Origin: Candidatus Dormiibacterota bacterium
Lineage (GTDB): Bacteria; Acidobacteriota; Polarisedimenticolia; Gp22-AA2
Direction: 5' to 3'
NCBI GenBank assembly: GCA_035635555.1
Contig: DASQAT010000001.1
Span: forward strand, 62,001 to 126,000
Length of the DNA: 64,000 bases
Below are positions 1-10,391 of the stretch, piece by piece. Position 1 is the first letter of the stretch. Each line of letters starts with the position of its first letter. The notes under the pieces were generated by a model, which was given only the letters and a program-made list of their open reading frames with translations, had not been told where the DNA came from and made no database searches. The translations under genes and the position numbers were made by a program.

Positions 1-21
1 TTGCCTTGACGAGTATCGAAT

Positions 22-273
22 TCACTTGGTGTTCCTCCTCGGGATGAACTTCTTGAAGCTGATCTTCTGGAGCCGGGGATCGAGGCATCTGGCGAATCGC
101 CTGCAGGCGGAGAAGTTCAGGTCACGGAGCGCCTTGAGCTCCACGGGAGTCAGCTCGGTTCCCGAGCCGATCAGCTCCTGGAGCGCCGCCTCACGCTCCG
201 TCTCGAACCGGCGCCGGAAATCCTCGTCGGTCGCCAGCCGGCCTATCACCTGCTCCACGTTTCGCTGCGACAT
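22..273 (-). CDS. Small RiPP-precursor-like protein (Franean1_4349-like)
   Basis: This 83-residue protein has the layout I recall for the Franean1_4349-type putative RiPP precursors: an N-terminal VEQVIGRLATDEDFRRRF block (residues 6-23), a hydrophilic linker, LTPVELKALRDL (about 41-52) and a closing LDPRL motif. It then adds a basic tail, ISFKKFIPRRNTK, which could be the core or simply an extension. Two Cys residues (about 56 and 62) lie before LDPRL. The ATG at 273 is chosen because GGAGGTGAGG precedes it at good spacing; the frame stays open upstream but that part looks non-coding. No maturation enzyme is visible, but the window begins 21 bases past the stop codon. Family assignment is from memory of the motif; product processing is unknown. 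Confidence 0.72.
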   Translation of the reverse strand: MSQRNVEQVIGRLATDEDFRRRFETEREAALQELIGSGTELTPVELKALRDLNFSACRRFARCLDPRLQKISFKKFIPRRNTK

Positions 274-301
274 CGTCCTCACCTCCAGCGCCTGTTCGTA
301 C

Positions 302-429
302 TTCACGACTCGTGCCAACTCTGCGGAGCACTGAGATCGGGCCGGCAAGAGGCTGTCGGAGCGGCACTTGCGCCGCCGCCCCGAATCGGCCGTGCGCGAA
401 CGGGGACTGCTTGAAATCAGACAGGTGCG
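302..429 (-). promoter_or_regulatory. Bipartite upstream module, copy 1 (before RiPP-like gene)
   Basis: Read on the minus strand, a 15-base block CGCACCTGTCTGATT (429-415) is followed after 96 bases by TTGGCACG-N4-GTGAA (318-302), 29 bases before the start codon of the small protein. The same two blocks with the same 96-base gap lie before the next minus-strand gene. The second block resembles a sigma-54 -24/-12 promoter (TTGGCACG-N4-TTGCA) but has A in place of the -12 C. The first block sits where an enhancer site would be. A sigma-54 activator gene lies at 1819-3939, but the link is inference. Confidence 0.45.
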
Positions 430-478
430 GGAAAACCGTCGGCGAAGCGGGCGCACGGCACCCCCCGAACGTTAGAAA

Positions 479-503
479 CCCCGGGCCGTCGAGCGGCCCG
501 GGG
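479..503 (-). terminator. Perfect 10-bp hairpin, terminator-like
   Basis: CCCCGGGCCG and CGGCCCGGGG form a perfect stem around a TCGAG loop. It lies 22 bases beyond the stop of the minus-strand membrane protein gene. On that strand it is followed by TTTCTAAC, a weak T-tract, so it could end that transcript before the RiPP-like gene. Confidence 0.55.
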
Positions 504-525
504 TCCCTTGCGGAGGGAACTGGCT

Positions 526-1014
526 TCAGTGGCGGGAACTTCTGAGGAGGAGAATGAACGTCACGTAGTGCGTCACCAGGAGCCCGGGCACCCAGAACGC
601 CGGGATCCAGTAGGCCGGGCCCATCGAGACGGGAGCCCCGTAGATGGTCGCCAGCGCGATCGCGACGACCAGGTCGAGCGTCCCGACGATGTTGAAGACC
701 CACACCAGCCGCCGTCCGGCGTTCCAGTCCTTGAGCACCGCGGGAATGGACGCGAAGGCGAGAAGGGCGGTCAAGAGGTCTCCCAGCGCGGCCGGATACG
801 CGAACTGCGGAGGCATGCCCGGGTACACGGCCCCGCGGGTCAGGAACATGAGCCCTAGGTGCCGGAGCGAGTGCACCAGCAGAATCGGGACCATCACGGC
901 GCGCGGAGCGAGGTCTCCGAGGCGCGGCAGCAGGTAGATCCGGGCCGCGACGTAGAACACCAGCGTCGTGCCGATCAGGTTGAGCGTCAGGATCCGGTCG
1001 AGAATGGTCTGCAT
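526..1014 (-). CDS. Conserved membrane protein of unknown function
   Basis: The 162-residue protein has about four to five hydrophobic segments: near residues 10-30, 38-60, 72-95, 103-125 and 138-157. I recognise no catalytic motif. The N-terminus carries no cleavable signal and the chain is almost entirely membrane-embedded. The ATG at 1014 is supported by GAAGAGGAGCC directly upstream. The gene has its own upstream module, shared with the RiPP-like gene downstream, and a hairpin after its stop. The two minus-strand genes therefore look like separately transcribed but co-controlled units. Function not known. Confidence 0.8.
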   Translation of the reverse strand: MQTILDRILTLNLIGTTLVFYVAARIYLLPRLGDLAPRAVMVPILLVHSLRHLGLMFLTRGAVYPGMPPQFAYPAALGDLLTALLAFASIPAVLKDWNAGRRLVWVFNIVGTLDLVVAIALATIYGAPVSMGPAYWIPAFWVPGLLVTHYVTFILLLRSSRH

Positions 1015-1029
1015 GGCTCCTCTTCCTAT

Positions 1030-1157
1030 TTCACACCGCGTGCCAAGCCGCCCGAAATCGAGCGTGAGCGAGACAACGGACTCACATTGCAGAGGTTACG
1101 ATTGGTGCCCGGCAACGGAACGGGCCGGGATGGATTGCGGGGAATCAGACAGGTGCG
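1030..1157 (-). promoter_or_regulatory. Bipartite upstream module, copy 2 (before membrane protein gene)
   Basis: CGCACCTGTCTGATT (1157-1143, minus strand) and TTGGCACG-N4-GTGAA (1046-1030) repeat copy 1 with the identical 96-base spacing. Similarity beyond the first block continues weakly (GCA-R-TCC), and both blocks extend into an imperfect dyad, GACAGG...CCGGTC. The sequence between the blocks is not conserved. If the second block were a -24/-12 promoter, the start point would fall inside the ribosome-binding site of this gene, which weakens a plain sigma-54 reading for this copy. Confidence 0.42.
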
Positions 1158-1223
1158 CGGAACCGGTCAGCGCCAAGATCGGCCAGCCTCTCCGGCGGGT
1201 GCGACCCGGACGGTGATTGGAAC

Positions 1224-1818
1224 TCAGTTTCCGGCGAGCAGCAGCCAGGCCAGCAGGGCGGCGGATTTCTGATCCGCGCCCCAGGGAGCGCCCAGCGGCT
1301 GTCCAAGCGCCCGGACCGCCGTGGCCAGCTGCGCCGGAGTTTTTCGCAGCTTCGAAGCCGCACGGTCGACCAGATCGCGCTGGCGAATCCGGACGACGGC
1401 GAGATTGCATCGCCGGCATCCCTCCGCCAGCGCGTCGCGGAAGTGATTTCCGTCCGCGGTGTGGATCAGGGCGTGCGAAGCGAGAACGGCGGCGAGACTG
1501 TCCCCCTTCCGGCCCGAGGAATCGAGAATCCCCGCCGCCCGGGGCGCGGGCCAGCGCTTGACGGTCTCGTCGATCAAGGCGCGGATCGCCTCGTGCGCCA
1601 TCGACCCGGCGCTGCTGCGGAGGCGCGCCAGACGCTCCTCGGCCTTGTCCACAGGAAGCTCCTCGACCTCGTGATAGGGCTGCTTCGATCCGGGCAGGCG
1701 GGGGTCCGCCATCTCGACGCGGTTGCGTGTCAGGACCAGCGGATTATCGGTGTCCCCGGCGACGATCACGACGGCGGCCCACCCGGAATGCGGTGCGAAT
1801 CCCAGAACGGGCCGAGGA

Positions 1819-1826
<8 letters not shown>
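1224..1826 (-). CDS. Conserved hypothetical protein, translationally coupled to sigma-54 activator
   Basis: A 200-residue soluble protein with no signal peptide or membrane segment. It opens with [17 protein letters not shown], which reads like the first strands of an alpha/beta or actin/RNase-H-like fold, followed by [18 protein letters not shown] remember this second block as recurring in unassigned proteins of soil bacteria, without a known function. A later IRQRDL segment and a C-terminal WLLLAGN close the protein. The GTG at 1826 overlaps the end of the activator gene by 8 bases, so the two are probably one transcript. Its role is unknown. Confidence 0.75.
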
Positions 1827-3939
<2,113 letters not shown>

Positions 3940-3978
3940 GTTAGCTCCATCATAGCACGCAGGAATGTCGATCCCGGA

Positions 3979-4318
3979 TCAAGTCAGCAGCCACAGACCA
4001 CGGGCCATCATCGCGGCCACGAAGACCATCAGCACGACCAGGGCGCCCTCGAGATCGTTGATCCGGGCGAGGAGCGCCACGCGGGCCATTGTGGACGTAG
4101 AAGTCGGTCTCCTTGTCTAATCCCGCGAGGACGCGTGTGAGACCGGTGCCGATCCAGAGAAGCGCCGCGATCCCCCAGACGTTGTCCGCGGCCAGCACCC
4201 TTCGGATCGCGTCACGATCGAACGTCTTCGATCGCAGGGCCCGGCCCCGCAGGAAGACCGATCCCAGCCCGATGCCGAGCGCCAGCAGGTGCAGGGCCGA
4301 AAACAGGGCCGCGATCAA
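3979..4318 (-). pseudogene. DUF2214-type membrane protein gene, internally deleted and frameshifted
   Basis: The first part, from ATG 4318, reads as the start of a DUF2214 membrane protein: ALHLLALGIGLGSVFLRGRAL, then VWGIAALLWIGTGLTRVLAG and DFYVHN. Immediately after DFYVHN the expected Phe-Trp-containing membrane segment and following linker (some 35-40 residues) are missing. The typical C-terminus resumes in a different frame from 4089 (INDLEGALVVLMVFVAAMMARG) and stops at 3979. In the original frame the chain runs on as low-complexity Arg/Gly sequence to 3950. A single deletion not divisible by three explains both facts. DUF2214 assignment is from family memory. Confidence 0.7.
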
Positions 4319-4467
4319 GAGCGCCTCTCCTCGTCAATCCCGGGCGACGGTCCGAGGGCCGCCGCGCGGCATGCCTCTGTCCCGACGCCATCCTACCGTG
4401 ACATCATGGCTGACGTAGGGAGGCGCCCCCGGGTGACAGGTTTTTTCATGAGATTCCGGCTTTTCGC

Positions 4468-4842
4468 ATGAAGGGGCTCCGGGTCGCGGTCATCCTGCTC
4501 GTCGTCCTCGAGGCGGGCTGGATCACCTTCGACGGGGCGCAGGCGCTGAGAACCGGGGGGTATCTGAAGCCCCGCCTCGGCGCCTACGGCGGCAGGGTGG
4601 GCGAGTGGACGAGGGTCGCCTCGGTGCTCGGCGCTCCACCCTCGTCCACCCGGGCCAAATGGACGCTCATCGGGTACGGCATCGCCTGGCTGTGCGCGGC
4701 GTTTGCGTTCGCCCGCGGCGCCGGCTGGGCCTGGTGGGTCCTGTTCGTCTTCGCCGGCGGCGCGCTCTGGTATTCGATCCTGGCTGTGCCTCTGTTCCTG
4801 GCGCAGATGCTCCTGCTGATCGCCGTGCGCCGGGACACCTGA
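4468..4842 (+). CDS. Small membrane protein of unknown function
   Basis: A 124-residue protein with hydrophobic segments at about 5-24, 67-85 and 88-117, the last one possibly two helices. The region between the first two segments (residues 25-65) is hydrophilic and probably extracytoplasmic. No recognisable motif. The ATG at 4468 is the only sensible start but has no clear ribosome-binding site. A strong hairpin follows the stop by 17 bases, so the gene is probably monocistronic. Confidence 0.65.
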   Translation: MKGLRVAVILLVVLEAGWITFDGAQALRTGGYLKPRLGAYGGRVGEWTRVASVLGAPPSSTRAKWTLIGYGIAWLCAAFAFARGAGWAWWVLFVFAGGALWYSILAVPLFLAQMLLLIAVRRDT

Positions 4843-4858
4843 CCGCCCGCGCGCGAAG

Positions 4859-4888
4859 GCGTCCCGCCCTCCCCATCCGGCGGGACGC
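4859..4888 (+). terminator. Perfect 10-bp hairpin after small membrane protein gene
   Basis: GCGTCCCGCC (4859-4868) pairs with GGCGGGACGC (4879-4888) around a ten-base loop. It is followed by ATTGTCC, with no proper T-tract. It separates two same-strand genes and could be a factor-assisted terminator. Confidence 0.45.
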
Positions 4889-4972
4889 ATTGTCCAGTGA
4901 GGCGCTCTTGACCTACCATTCCCGCCGCCCGGGAGGGGCGACGGGCCCCGCTCCGGCAAGGGAGGTGCTGCG

Positions 4973-5533
4973 ATGCCGTTCGGAAGCCTGTGGCTCCCCG
5001 TGATCGTCTCCGCCGTGGTCGTCTTCGTGGCCAGCTCGATCCTCCACATGATGTTGAAGTACCACAAGGCGGACATGAAATCCCTGCCCAACGAGGAAGC
5101 CGTGCGTGAGGTGCTCGCGAAGGGGAACCTCGCGCCGGGTCTCTACCACACGCCGTACTGCGCCGATTTCAAGCAGATGAAGGACCCGGCGTTCATGGCG
5201 AAATTCGAGAAGGGACCGGTCGCGATGATCACCGTCCTGCCGAAAGGGGCTCCGATTCTGCAGAAGCACCTGGCTCTGTGGTTCGGCTTCAGCGTCCTCG
5301 TGAGTTTCGTCGCCGCCTATGTCGCGCGCCACACGCTCCACCCCGGCGACGACGGGATGCTCGTCATGCGGATCACCGGCACGGTCGCCTTCGCCGGCTA
5401 TGCCCTGTCGCAGATGAGCGACTCGATCTGGAAGGGGCAGCCCTGGTCCAACACCGCGCGCGCCCTCCTCGACGGCACGATCTACGCCGTGCTCACCGGG
5501 CTGGTGTTCCGGCTGATGTGGCCGTCCGTGTAG
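4973..5533 (+). CDS. Conserved four-helix membrane protein
   Basis: 186 residues. An N-terminal membrane anchor (about 6-27) ends in SSILHMMLKYHKADMKSLP. A soluble stretch of about 70 residues (PNEEAVREVL, YHTPYCADFKQM, then an MITVLPKG block) is followed by three further membrane segments near 100-120, 130-150 and 163-182. GGGAGGTGCTGCG before the ATG at 4973 fixes the start. The same arrangement occurs in proteins of unknown function in many soil bacteria. It ends 13 bases before a convergent gene. Function not known. Confidence 0.8.
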   Translation: MPFGSLWLPVIVSAVVVFVASSILHMMLKYHKADMKSLPNEEAVREVLAKGNLAPGLYHTPYCADFKQMKDPAFMAKFEKGPVAMITVLPKGAPILQKHLALWFGFSVLVSFVAAYVARHTLHPGDDGMLVMRITGTVAFAGYALSQMSDSIWKGQPWSNTARALLDGTIYAVLTGLVFRLMWPSV

Positions 5534-5546
5534 GCTGAACCGAGTC

Positions 5547-6119
5547 TCAGTGGCGCAGATCCGGATTCCGTCCCCCCTGGGCGGGCTCGGTCTCGACACC
5601 GGTCACGGCGAACCACTTGTCCTCGCTCCCGGCCAGGATGAACACGATCGGAGCCACGCAGGGGTTGGGGAGGACCAGAGTCGCATCGATGTCGGAATTC
5701 CCCCTGACGGTCGCGGGGAATCCCTGAGTGGTGACGTTGGACGTACCGACCGCAGTCTCCGATTCCTCCGTGAGGCAGCTCACGGTCGCCCGGAACGTCG
5801 GCTCGTCGTTTTTCCCGATCTCGCCCGGGGGCGTGCGGGGATCGTTGCCGAAGACCAGCCCGCGCACCCTGAGGTGAAGGAGCCCGTTCACGTCCAGAGT
5901 TCCGTGGACGGAGCCGGCGATGACCCACGGCGCCTCGTCGCCGACGATCCCCCGAATCGGGTTCGCGTCTCCGATGAATGGTCCGTCCACTCCATACATC
6001 CTGTCGAATGCGATGATCCTGGGGACCCGCGAGAGGTCCTCCCGCATGTCCTCCCTTCCCGTGAACGCCAGACTGACAGAGGCCAACAACACGCCGACGA
6101 CGACGGTTCCGCGGTCCAT
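5547..6119 (-). CDS. Secreted hypothetical protein
   Basis: A 190-residue protein with an N-terminal signal peptide (MDRGTVVVGVLLASVSLAFT, cleavage around residue 20-22). The mature part is rich in beta-strand-like sequence (WVIAGSVHGTLDVNG, LHLRVRGLVF, ATVSCLTEES, DIDATLVLPNPC, PIVFILAG). It has two Cys residues about 40 apart that could form a disulfide. The ATG at 6119 is chosen because GGGAGGAAAGCC precedes it; the frame is open further upstream but unlikely to be coding. No family recognised. Confidence 0.75.
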   Translation of the reverse strand: MDRGTVVVGVLLASVSLAFTGREDMREDLSRVPRIIAFDRMYGVDGPFIGDANPIRGIVGDEAPWVIAGSVHGTLDVNGLLHLRVRGLVFGNDPRTPPGEIGKNDEPTFRATVSCLTEESETAVGTSNVTTQGFPATVRGNSDIDATLVLPNPCVAPIVFILAGSEDKWFAVTGVETEPAQGGRNPDLRH

Positions 6120-6210
6120 GGCTTTCCTCCCTTTCTGGGATCGACGGCAGCATCCTAGACCCGGAAATTCCGGCCGGCAAATCACGCCGTGATGCGTGCC
6201 ATCCGCCGGC

Positions 6211-6771
6211 TCACGGCTTCCCCGGGGCGTCCGGCCCGTTCGCCACGCAGCCGATGCGCACCTCGGACCAGTCCTCCGGGACAGCGTCGGGGTCGCTGTC
6301 GTCACCGCCGTCCCAATGCACGCTCACGAAGCACAGCACCTTCTCTCTCTCGTAGCCGAAGGCCGTGCCGTCCGGTCCGTCGGCGTCGTATTCCGGGTTC
6401 TCCTTCCAGCCGCGCTCGACGAACCACGTCCCCAGGCGGACGTCCGGCAGCGGCGTGTTCTTCAGCGCGGCAAACGTCCCGCGCGCGTGGACGCCGCAGC
6501 CCGGCCGTTTCTTCGTGCTGCGCGGATCCTCGACCGGCCCATCCGGCCGATCGACGCTCGCTCCGGGAAACGTCTTCAGGAGCGTTGCCGCGGCGTCGCA
6601 GGCGTCCAGGACGGCAGCGGGGAGAGCGGAGCGCGCGGGAGATTTCGCGGCGCCCTTCGGCGGACGCGGGGCGGACGCCGGAGGGGCCTGCCCGGAGTCG
6701 CCCGCGAGCGTCAACGACACGGCCATGGCGAACATCAGAACGACGTCCGATCCGATCGTTCGAGCATGCAT
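6211..6771 (-). CDS. Secreted hypothetical protein
   Basis: A 186-residue exported protein: signal peptide (about residues 1-24), a Pro/Ala-rich linker (PPASAPRPPKGAAKS), then a compact domain of about 130 residues. That domain contains FAALKNTPLPDVRLGTWFVERGW and a Cys in each of three short motifs (DACDAA, GCGVHA, IGCVAN). GGGAGGAAC lies upstream of adjacent GTG (6774) and ATG (6771) codons; the ATG has the better spacing. Lies 22 bases after the start side of an MFS gene on the same strand, so it may be cotranscribed. No family recognised. Confidence 0.7.
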   Translation of the reverse strand: MHARTIGSDVVLMFAMAVSLTLAGDSGQAPPASAPRPPKGAAKSPARSALPAAVLDACDAAATLLKTFPGASVDRPDGPVEDPRSTKKRPGCGVHARGTFAALKNTPLPDVRLGTWFVERGWKENPEYDADGPDGTAFGYEREKVLCFVSVHWDGGDDSDPDAVPEDWSEVRIGCVANGPDAPGKP

Positions 6772-6793
6772 CACGTTCCTCCCGATTCCATCG

Positions 6794-8053
6794 TCATGGA
6801 GGGCCGGCGGGTCTCGACACGCCGGGCTCCGGCTCCCCGAAGAAGCTGCGGCCTCGCCGCTCCGATCCGAAGAGCAGCACGGCCGTCAGCGAGACGATCA
6901 CCACGAATTCGAACAGAGCGAGGGCCGCCGGATATCCCACTCGTCCGGCCAGGGCGTACTGCAGGCTGTTCGTGGGCGCGGCGAACAGGATGCCGAGCTG
7001 GTAGGCGAGCCCGGGCATCAGCCCGCGGGCCGCGTCGGGGGCGAGCTCGTTGAGGTGGGCGGGGATCACTCCCCACGCCCCCTGCACCCCCACCTGCATC
7101 AGGAAGGCCCCCAGGGCCAGCACGGGCAGGCTGTGCCCGAAGGCCCAGAGCGGGATCACCGCGAGAGACAGCCCGAGGGCGAACATCATGCTCCGCCGGC
7201 GGCCGCTCTCGGAGAAGTGCCCGAAGACGATCGCCCCCAGGACCGCCCCTACACTGAAAAGGATGGCGATGGAGGACACCGTGCCGTCCGCCAGCAGGTG
7301 CGTCGTCTTCAGGAAGTCGGGGTACAGGTCCTGCGTCCCGTGCGAGAGGAACATCATCAGAGTCATGAGCGCGATCAGATAAACGAAGCTCCTGCCGTGC
7401 CCGGCGACCGCGCGCAGGATCGCGCCGACGGTGGGAGCGCGGTTCTGCTGCCACGCCTCGGACTCGGGCACGCGCAGGCGGATGTAGAGGGCGAGCAGGG
7501 CCGGGACACCGCCCAGCCAGAACATCGGACGCCAGCCCCAGGCCGGCAGAACCAGGCGCGCGCAGACCGCGGCCATCAGGTAGCCGATGGAGTAGCCGGA
7601 TTGAAGAATGCCGCTGAGCACACCGCGCCAGCGCCGCGGTGCTATCTCCATCGCCAGCGAGGCTCCCACCCCCCACTCCCCGCCCATGCCGATGCCGTAG
7701 AGCGCGCGCAGCACCAGGAAGACGGTGTAGTTGGGTGCGAAGCCGCAGCCAAACTCGATGAGGGAGAAATAGATGACGTTGGCCATGAGCGGCCGGCGCC
7801 GGCCGTAGCGGTCGGCGAGCATGCCGAAGATGACGGCACCGACCGGGCGCAGGGCCAGCGTCGCGGTCAGTGTGGCCACGATCGCCCCCTTGGTCACGCG
7901 GAACTCGGCGGCCACGCGGTCCATCATGAACACCAGGATGAAGAAGTCGAAGGCGTCGAGCGTCCAACCGAGGAAGCTCGCGGCGAGCGCGTGCCTCTGC
8001 TCGGCGCGGGTGTAGACGCGGGGGCCGGCGGGGCGATCGGGGAGCGTGCTCAT
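6794..8053 (-). CDS. MFS transporter, sialate/lactate:H+ symporter (SHS)-like
   Basis: A 12-helix major facilitator of 419 residues. The block FLGWTLDAFDFFILVF in helix 1 is characteristic of the SHS group (JEN1/sialate and lactate permeases). The MFS loop signature FGMLADRYGRRRPL lies between helices 2 and 3, and GMGGEWGVGASLAMEI is in helix 4-5. It probably imports a small carboxylate with protons; the substrate cannot be read from sequence. The ATG at 8053 begins just before the hydrophobic core; a GTG at 8089 would add 12 polar residues. No convincing ribosome-binding site precedes either. The divergent S9 peptidase gene starts 107 bases away. Confidence 0.87.
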   Translation of the reverse strand: MSTLPDRPAGPRVYTRAEQRHALAASFLGWTLDAFDFFILVFMMDRVAAEFRVTKGAIVATLTATLALRPVGAVIFGMLADRYGRRRPLMANVIYFSLIEFGCGFAPNYTVFLVLRALYGIGMGGEWGVGASLAMEIAPRRWRGVLSGILQSGYSIGYLMAAVCARLVLPAWGWRPMFWLGGVPALLALYIRLRVPESEAWQQNRAPTVGAILRAVAGHGRSFVYLIALMTLMMFLSHGTQDLYPDFLKTTHLLADGTVSSIAILFSVGAVLGAIVFGHFSESGRRRSMMFALGLSLAVIPLWAFGHSLPVLALGAFLMQVGVQGAWGVIPAHLNELAPDAARGLMPGLAYQLGILFAAPTNSLQYALAGRVGYPAALALFEFVVIVSLTAVLLFGSERRGRSFFGEPEPGVSRPAGPP

Positions 8054-8160
8054 ACTCGTATCGTACCCTGAGCGCCCGTGGCCGCTCACGCCGCCGGACG
8101 ATGGCCACTAGGCGTCCGCGCCGTGGTCGGGTAACATGCCGCCCTTCCGAGGAGGAGCAG

Positions 8161-10341
8161 ATGCGGCGACGCACGAGGGTCCTCATCATTGTGCCCTGCC
8201 TGTGGCTCTTGAGCCTCGTCCCGGCTCCGCTGGCCGGCGAGAAGCGACCGATCACGGAGCAGGACCTCTTCCGGTTCGTCTGGATCGCCGACCCGCAGAT
8301 CTCGCCCGACGGCTCGCGCGCGGCGTACGTGCGCGTCACCGTGAACGAGAAGAAGGAGGGTTACGAGACGCAGATCTGGATGGTCTCGACCCGGGGAGAG
8401 GCGCCCGCGCGACTGACGGGCGGCCCTCGAGACGCCGGCCCGCGCTGGTCCCCGGACGGCCGCCGGCTGGTCTTCACGCGCTCGCTCGACGACGGCGGGC
8501 AGCCGCAGCCTCCGCAGCTGTACGTGCTGCCGGCACACGGCGGGGAGGCGTGGCCGCTGACCACCCTGCCGAAGGGGGCCGGCGCTCCCGCCTGGTCGCC
8601 GGACGGCAGCAGGGTGGCGTTCCTGAGCGGCACGACCGACGAGGACATCACCCGTGCCGGGAAGAAGAAGGGATCCGGCGATGCCGAGCGCGAGAGCGAC
8701 GTGCGGGTCGTCACCTTGGCTGTGTACAGGGAGGACGGCGAGGGGTACGCCGACCCGAAGCATCATTCTCATATCTGGACGGTCGCCGTGCCGGCCGAAG
8801 CGGACAATGCCACCGCACCGAAGCGGGTCACCACCGGTCCCTTCGACGAAGGGCCTCCGGCGTGGTCCGTCGACGGGACGCGGATCTATTTCACCTCCGA
8901 TCGCAACCTCGAGCCCTATTACGAGCTGCCGACCTCGGCGCTCTACGCGGTCCCCGCGGCGGGCGGAGAGATCACGCGCGTCGTGGCGATGGAGGGGGTG
9001 GTCGGGCCGTTCCGCCTCGGTCCCGGCGGACGCCAGGTCACGTTCGTCGGGGCGGTGACCCGCCCGCCGCGCTCCTACGATCAGCCCCGGCTGTTCGTGT
9101 CGGACACGACGCCGGACTCCAGGCCGCGGTTGATGGCACCCGATCTCGATCGCGACGCCGGGTCCGGCATCATCGGCGACCAGCACGCCCCGCGTGGAGG
9201 GGCCGGGCCCTCCCCCTTCTGGACGGCGGACGGCCGCTTCATCATCGCGGCCGTGTCGGATCAGGGCACGGCAAATCTGCGACGCTTCGACGTCAAGGAG
9301 GGGCGCACGCGGATGGTCACGAGCGGAGACCAGGAAGTCTCGGGCTGGACCGCCACGCCCGACGGCTCGCACATCGTGGTCCTGGTTTCGACACCCACCA
9401 ACATCGGGGATCTCCACCTCGTCGAGGCCGACGGCACGCTCACACGGCTGACCGACGTCAACCGGGAGCTCTTCTCGGGGCTGAGGCTCGGGGAGCCGGA
9501 GGAGATCCGGTACACGAGCTTCGACGGCAGGACGATCCAGGCCTGGGCGCTTAAACCACCCGACTTCGATCCGCGCAGGAAATACCCTCTGATCCTCGAC
9601 ATCCACGGCGGGCCGCACGCCGCCTATGGGTACAACTTCTTCCACGAGTTCCAGACGATGGCGGCCCGGGGTTACGTCGTCCTCTACCCGAACCCCCGCG
9701 GCAGCACGACGTATGGCCAGGAGTTCGGGAACATCATCCAGTACCGCTATCCGGGAGACGACGCCCGGGATCTGCTGGCGGGCATCGACGAGCTCGTCCG
9801 GCGCGGCTACATCGACGAGACGAAGCTCGGCGTCACGGGCGGGAGCGGCGGAGGCGTCCTGACCAACTGGCTGATCGGACATTCCACCCGCTTCGCCGCC
9901 GCCGTCTCGCAGCGCTCGATCGCCGACTGGTCCGCATGGTGGTACACGGCCGACTTCACGCTGTTCCAGCCCACCTGGTTCCGGGGCGCGCCCTGGGAGC
10001 AGGCCGACGACTTCCACGCCCGTTCGCCGCTGAGCTACGTCAGCGAAATCAGGACACCTCTCATGCTCATCGAAGGCGAGGCCGACTACCGGACGCCGCC
10101 GGCGACCGGGGGTGAAGAGATGTTCCGGGCATTGAAGTATCTGCATCGCCCCGTGGTCATGGTACGCTTCCCCGGCGAGTCGCACGAGCTGTCGCGCTCG
10201 GGCGGCCCCTGGCATCGCGTGGAGCGTCTGCAGCACATCATCAACTGGTTCGACATTTACCTGAAATCCAAGGAACTCCACATCTACGACATCGAGGGTG
10301 CGGAGACGCCTCGGAAAACGGCGGGGCCTGCAGGCGGGTGA
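8161..10341 (+). CDS. Secreted S9 family peptidase (prolyl oligopeptidase/acylaminoacyl-peptidase type)
   Basis: A 726-residue exported serine peptidase. A signal peptide (about 1-24) is followed by a seven-bladed beta-propeller with repeated SPDG turns (about 30-440) and a C-terminal alpha/beta hydrolase domain. The catalytic triad is visible: S562 in GGSGGG, D642 in EGEADYRTPP and H675 in GESHELS. HGGPHAAYGYNF (about 481-492) forms the oxyanion region. It should cleave short peptides in the periplasm or outside the cell. GAGGAGCAG just before the ATG at 8161 decides the start. The transhydrogenase genes follow on the same strand after 50 bases, but a functional link is not evident. Confidence 0.93.
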   Translation: MRRRTRVLIIVPCLWLLSLVPAPLAGEKRPITEQDLFRFVWIADPQISPDGSRAAYVRVTVNEKKEGYETQIWMVSTRGEAPARLTGGPRDAGPRWSPDGRRLVFTRSLDDGGQPQPPQLYVLPAHGGEAWPLTTLPKGAGAPAWSPDGSRVAFLSGTTDEDITRAGKKKGSGDAERESDVRVVTLAVYREDGEGYADPKHHSHIWTVAVPAEADNATAPKRVTTGPFDEGPPAWSVDGTRIYFTSDRNLEPYYELPTSALYAVPAAGGEITRVVAMEGVVGPFRLGPGGRQVTFVGAVTRPPRSYDQPRLFVSDTTPDSRPRLMAPDLDRDAGSGIIGDQHAPRGGAGPSPFWTADGRFIIAAVSDQGTANLRRFDVKEGRTRMVTSGDQEVSGWTATPDGSHIVVLVSTPTNIGDLHLVEADGTLTRLTDVNRELFSGLRLGEPEEIRYTSFDGRTIQAWALKPPDFDPRRKYPLILDIHGGPHAAYGYNFFHEFQTMAARGYVVLYPNPRGSTTYGQEFGNIIQYRYPGDDARDLLAGIDELVRRGYIDETKLGVTGGSGGGVLTNWLIGHSTRFAAAVSQRSIADWSAWWYTADFTLFQPTWFRGAPWEQADDFHARSPLSYVSEIRTPLMLIEGEADYRTPPATGGEEMFRALKYLHRPVVMVRFPGESHELSRSGGPWHRVERLQHIINWFDIYLKSKELHIYDIEGAETPRKTAGPAGG

Positions 10342-10391
10342 GCGTGCATCCCTCGGCCGGCGGGGCCGCGGGCCGAGGCGAGGAGACGGGA

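Noticed and set aside
302-318. Calling TTGGCACG-N4-GTGAA a definite sigma-54 promoter
   Set aside because: The -12 position has A in place of the near-invariant C, and in copy 2 the predicted start would cut the ribosome-binding site. Kept only as a hypothesis.
415-1157. The 15-base repeat on its own as evidence of a mobile element
   Set aside because: A single 15-mer match is expected by chance in 64 kb. Only the second shared block at identical spacing makes it noteworthy, and there are no terminal repeats or transposase.
8086-10281. Long minus-strand frame opposite the S9 peptidase
   Set aside because: Shadow of the peptidase gene; no motif, while the plus strand has a full catalytic triad and signal peptide.
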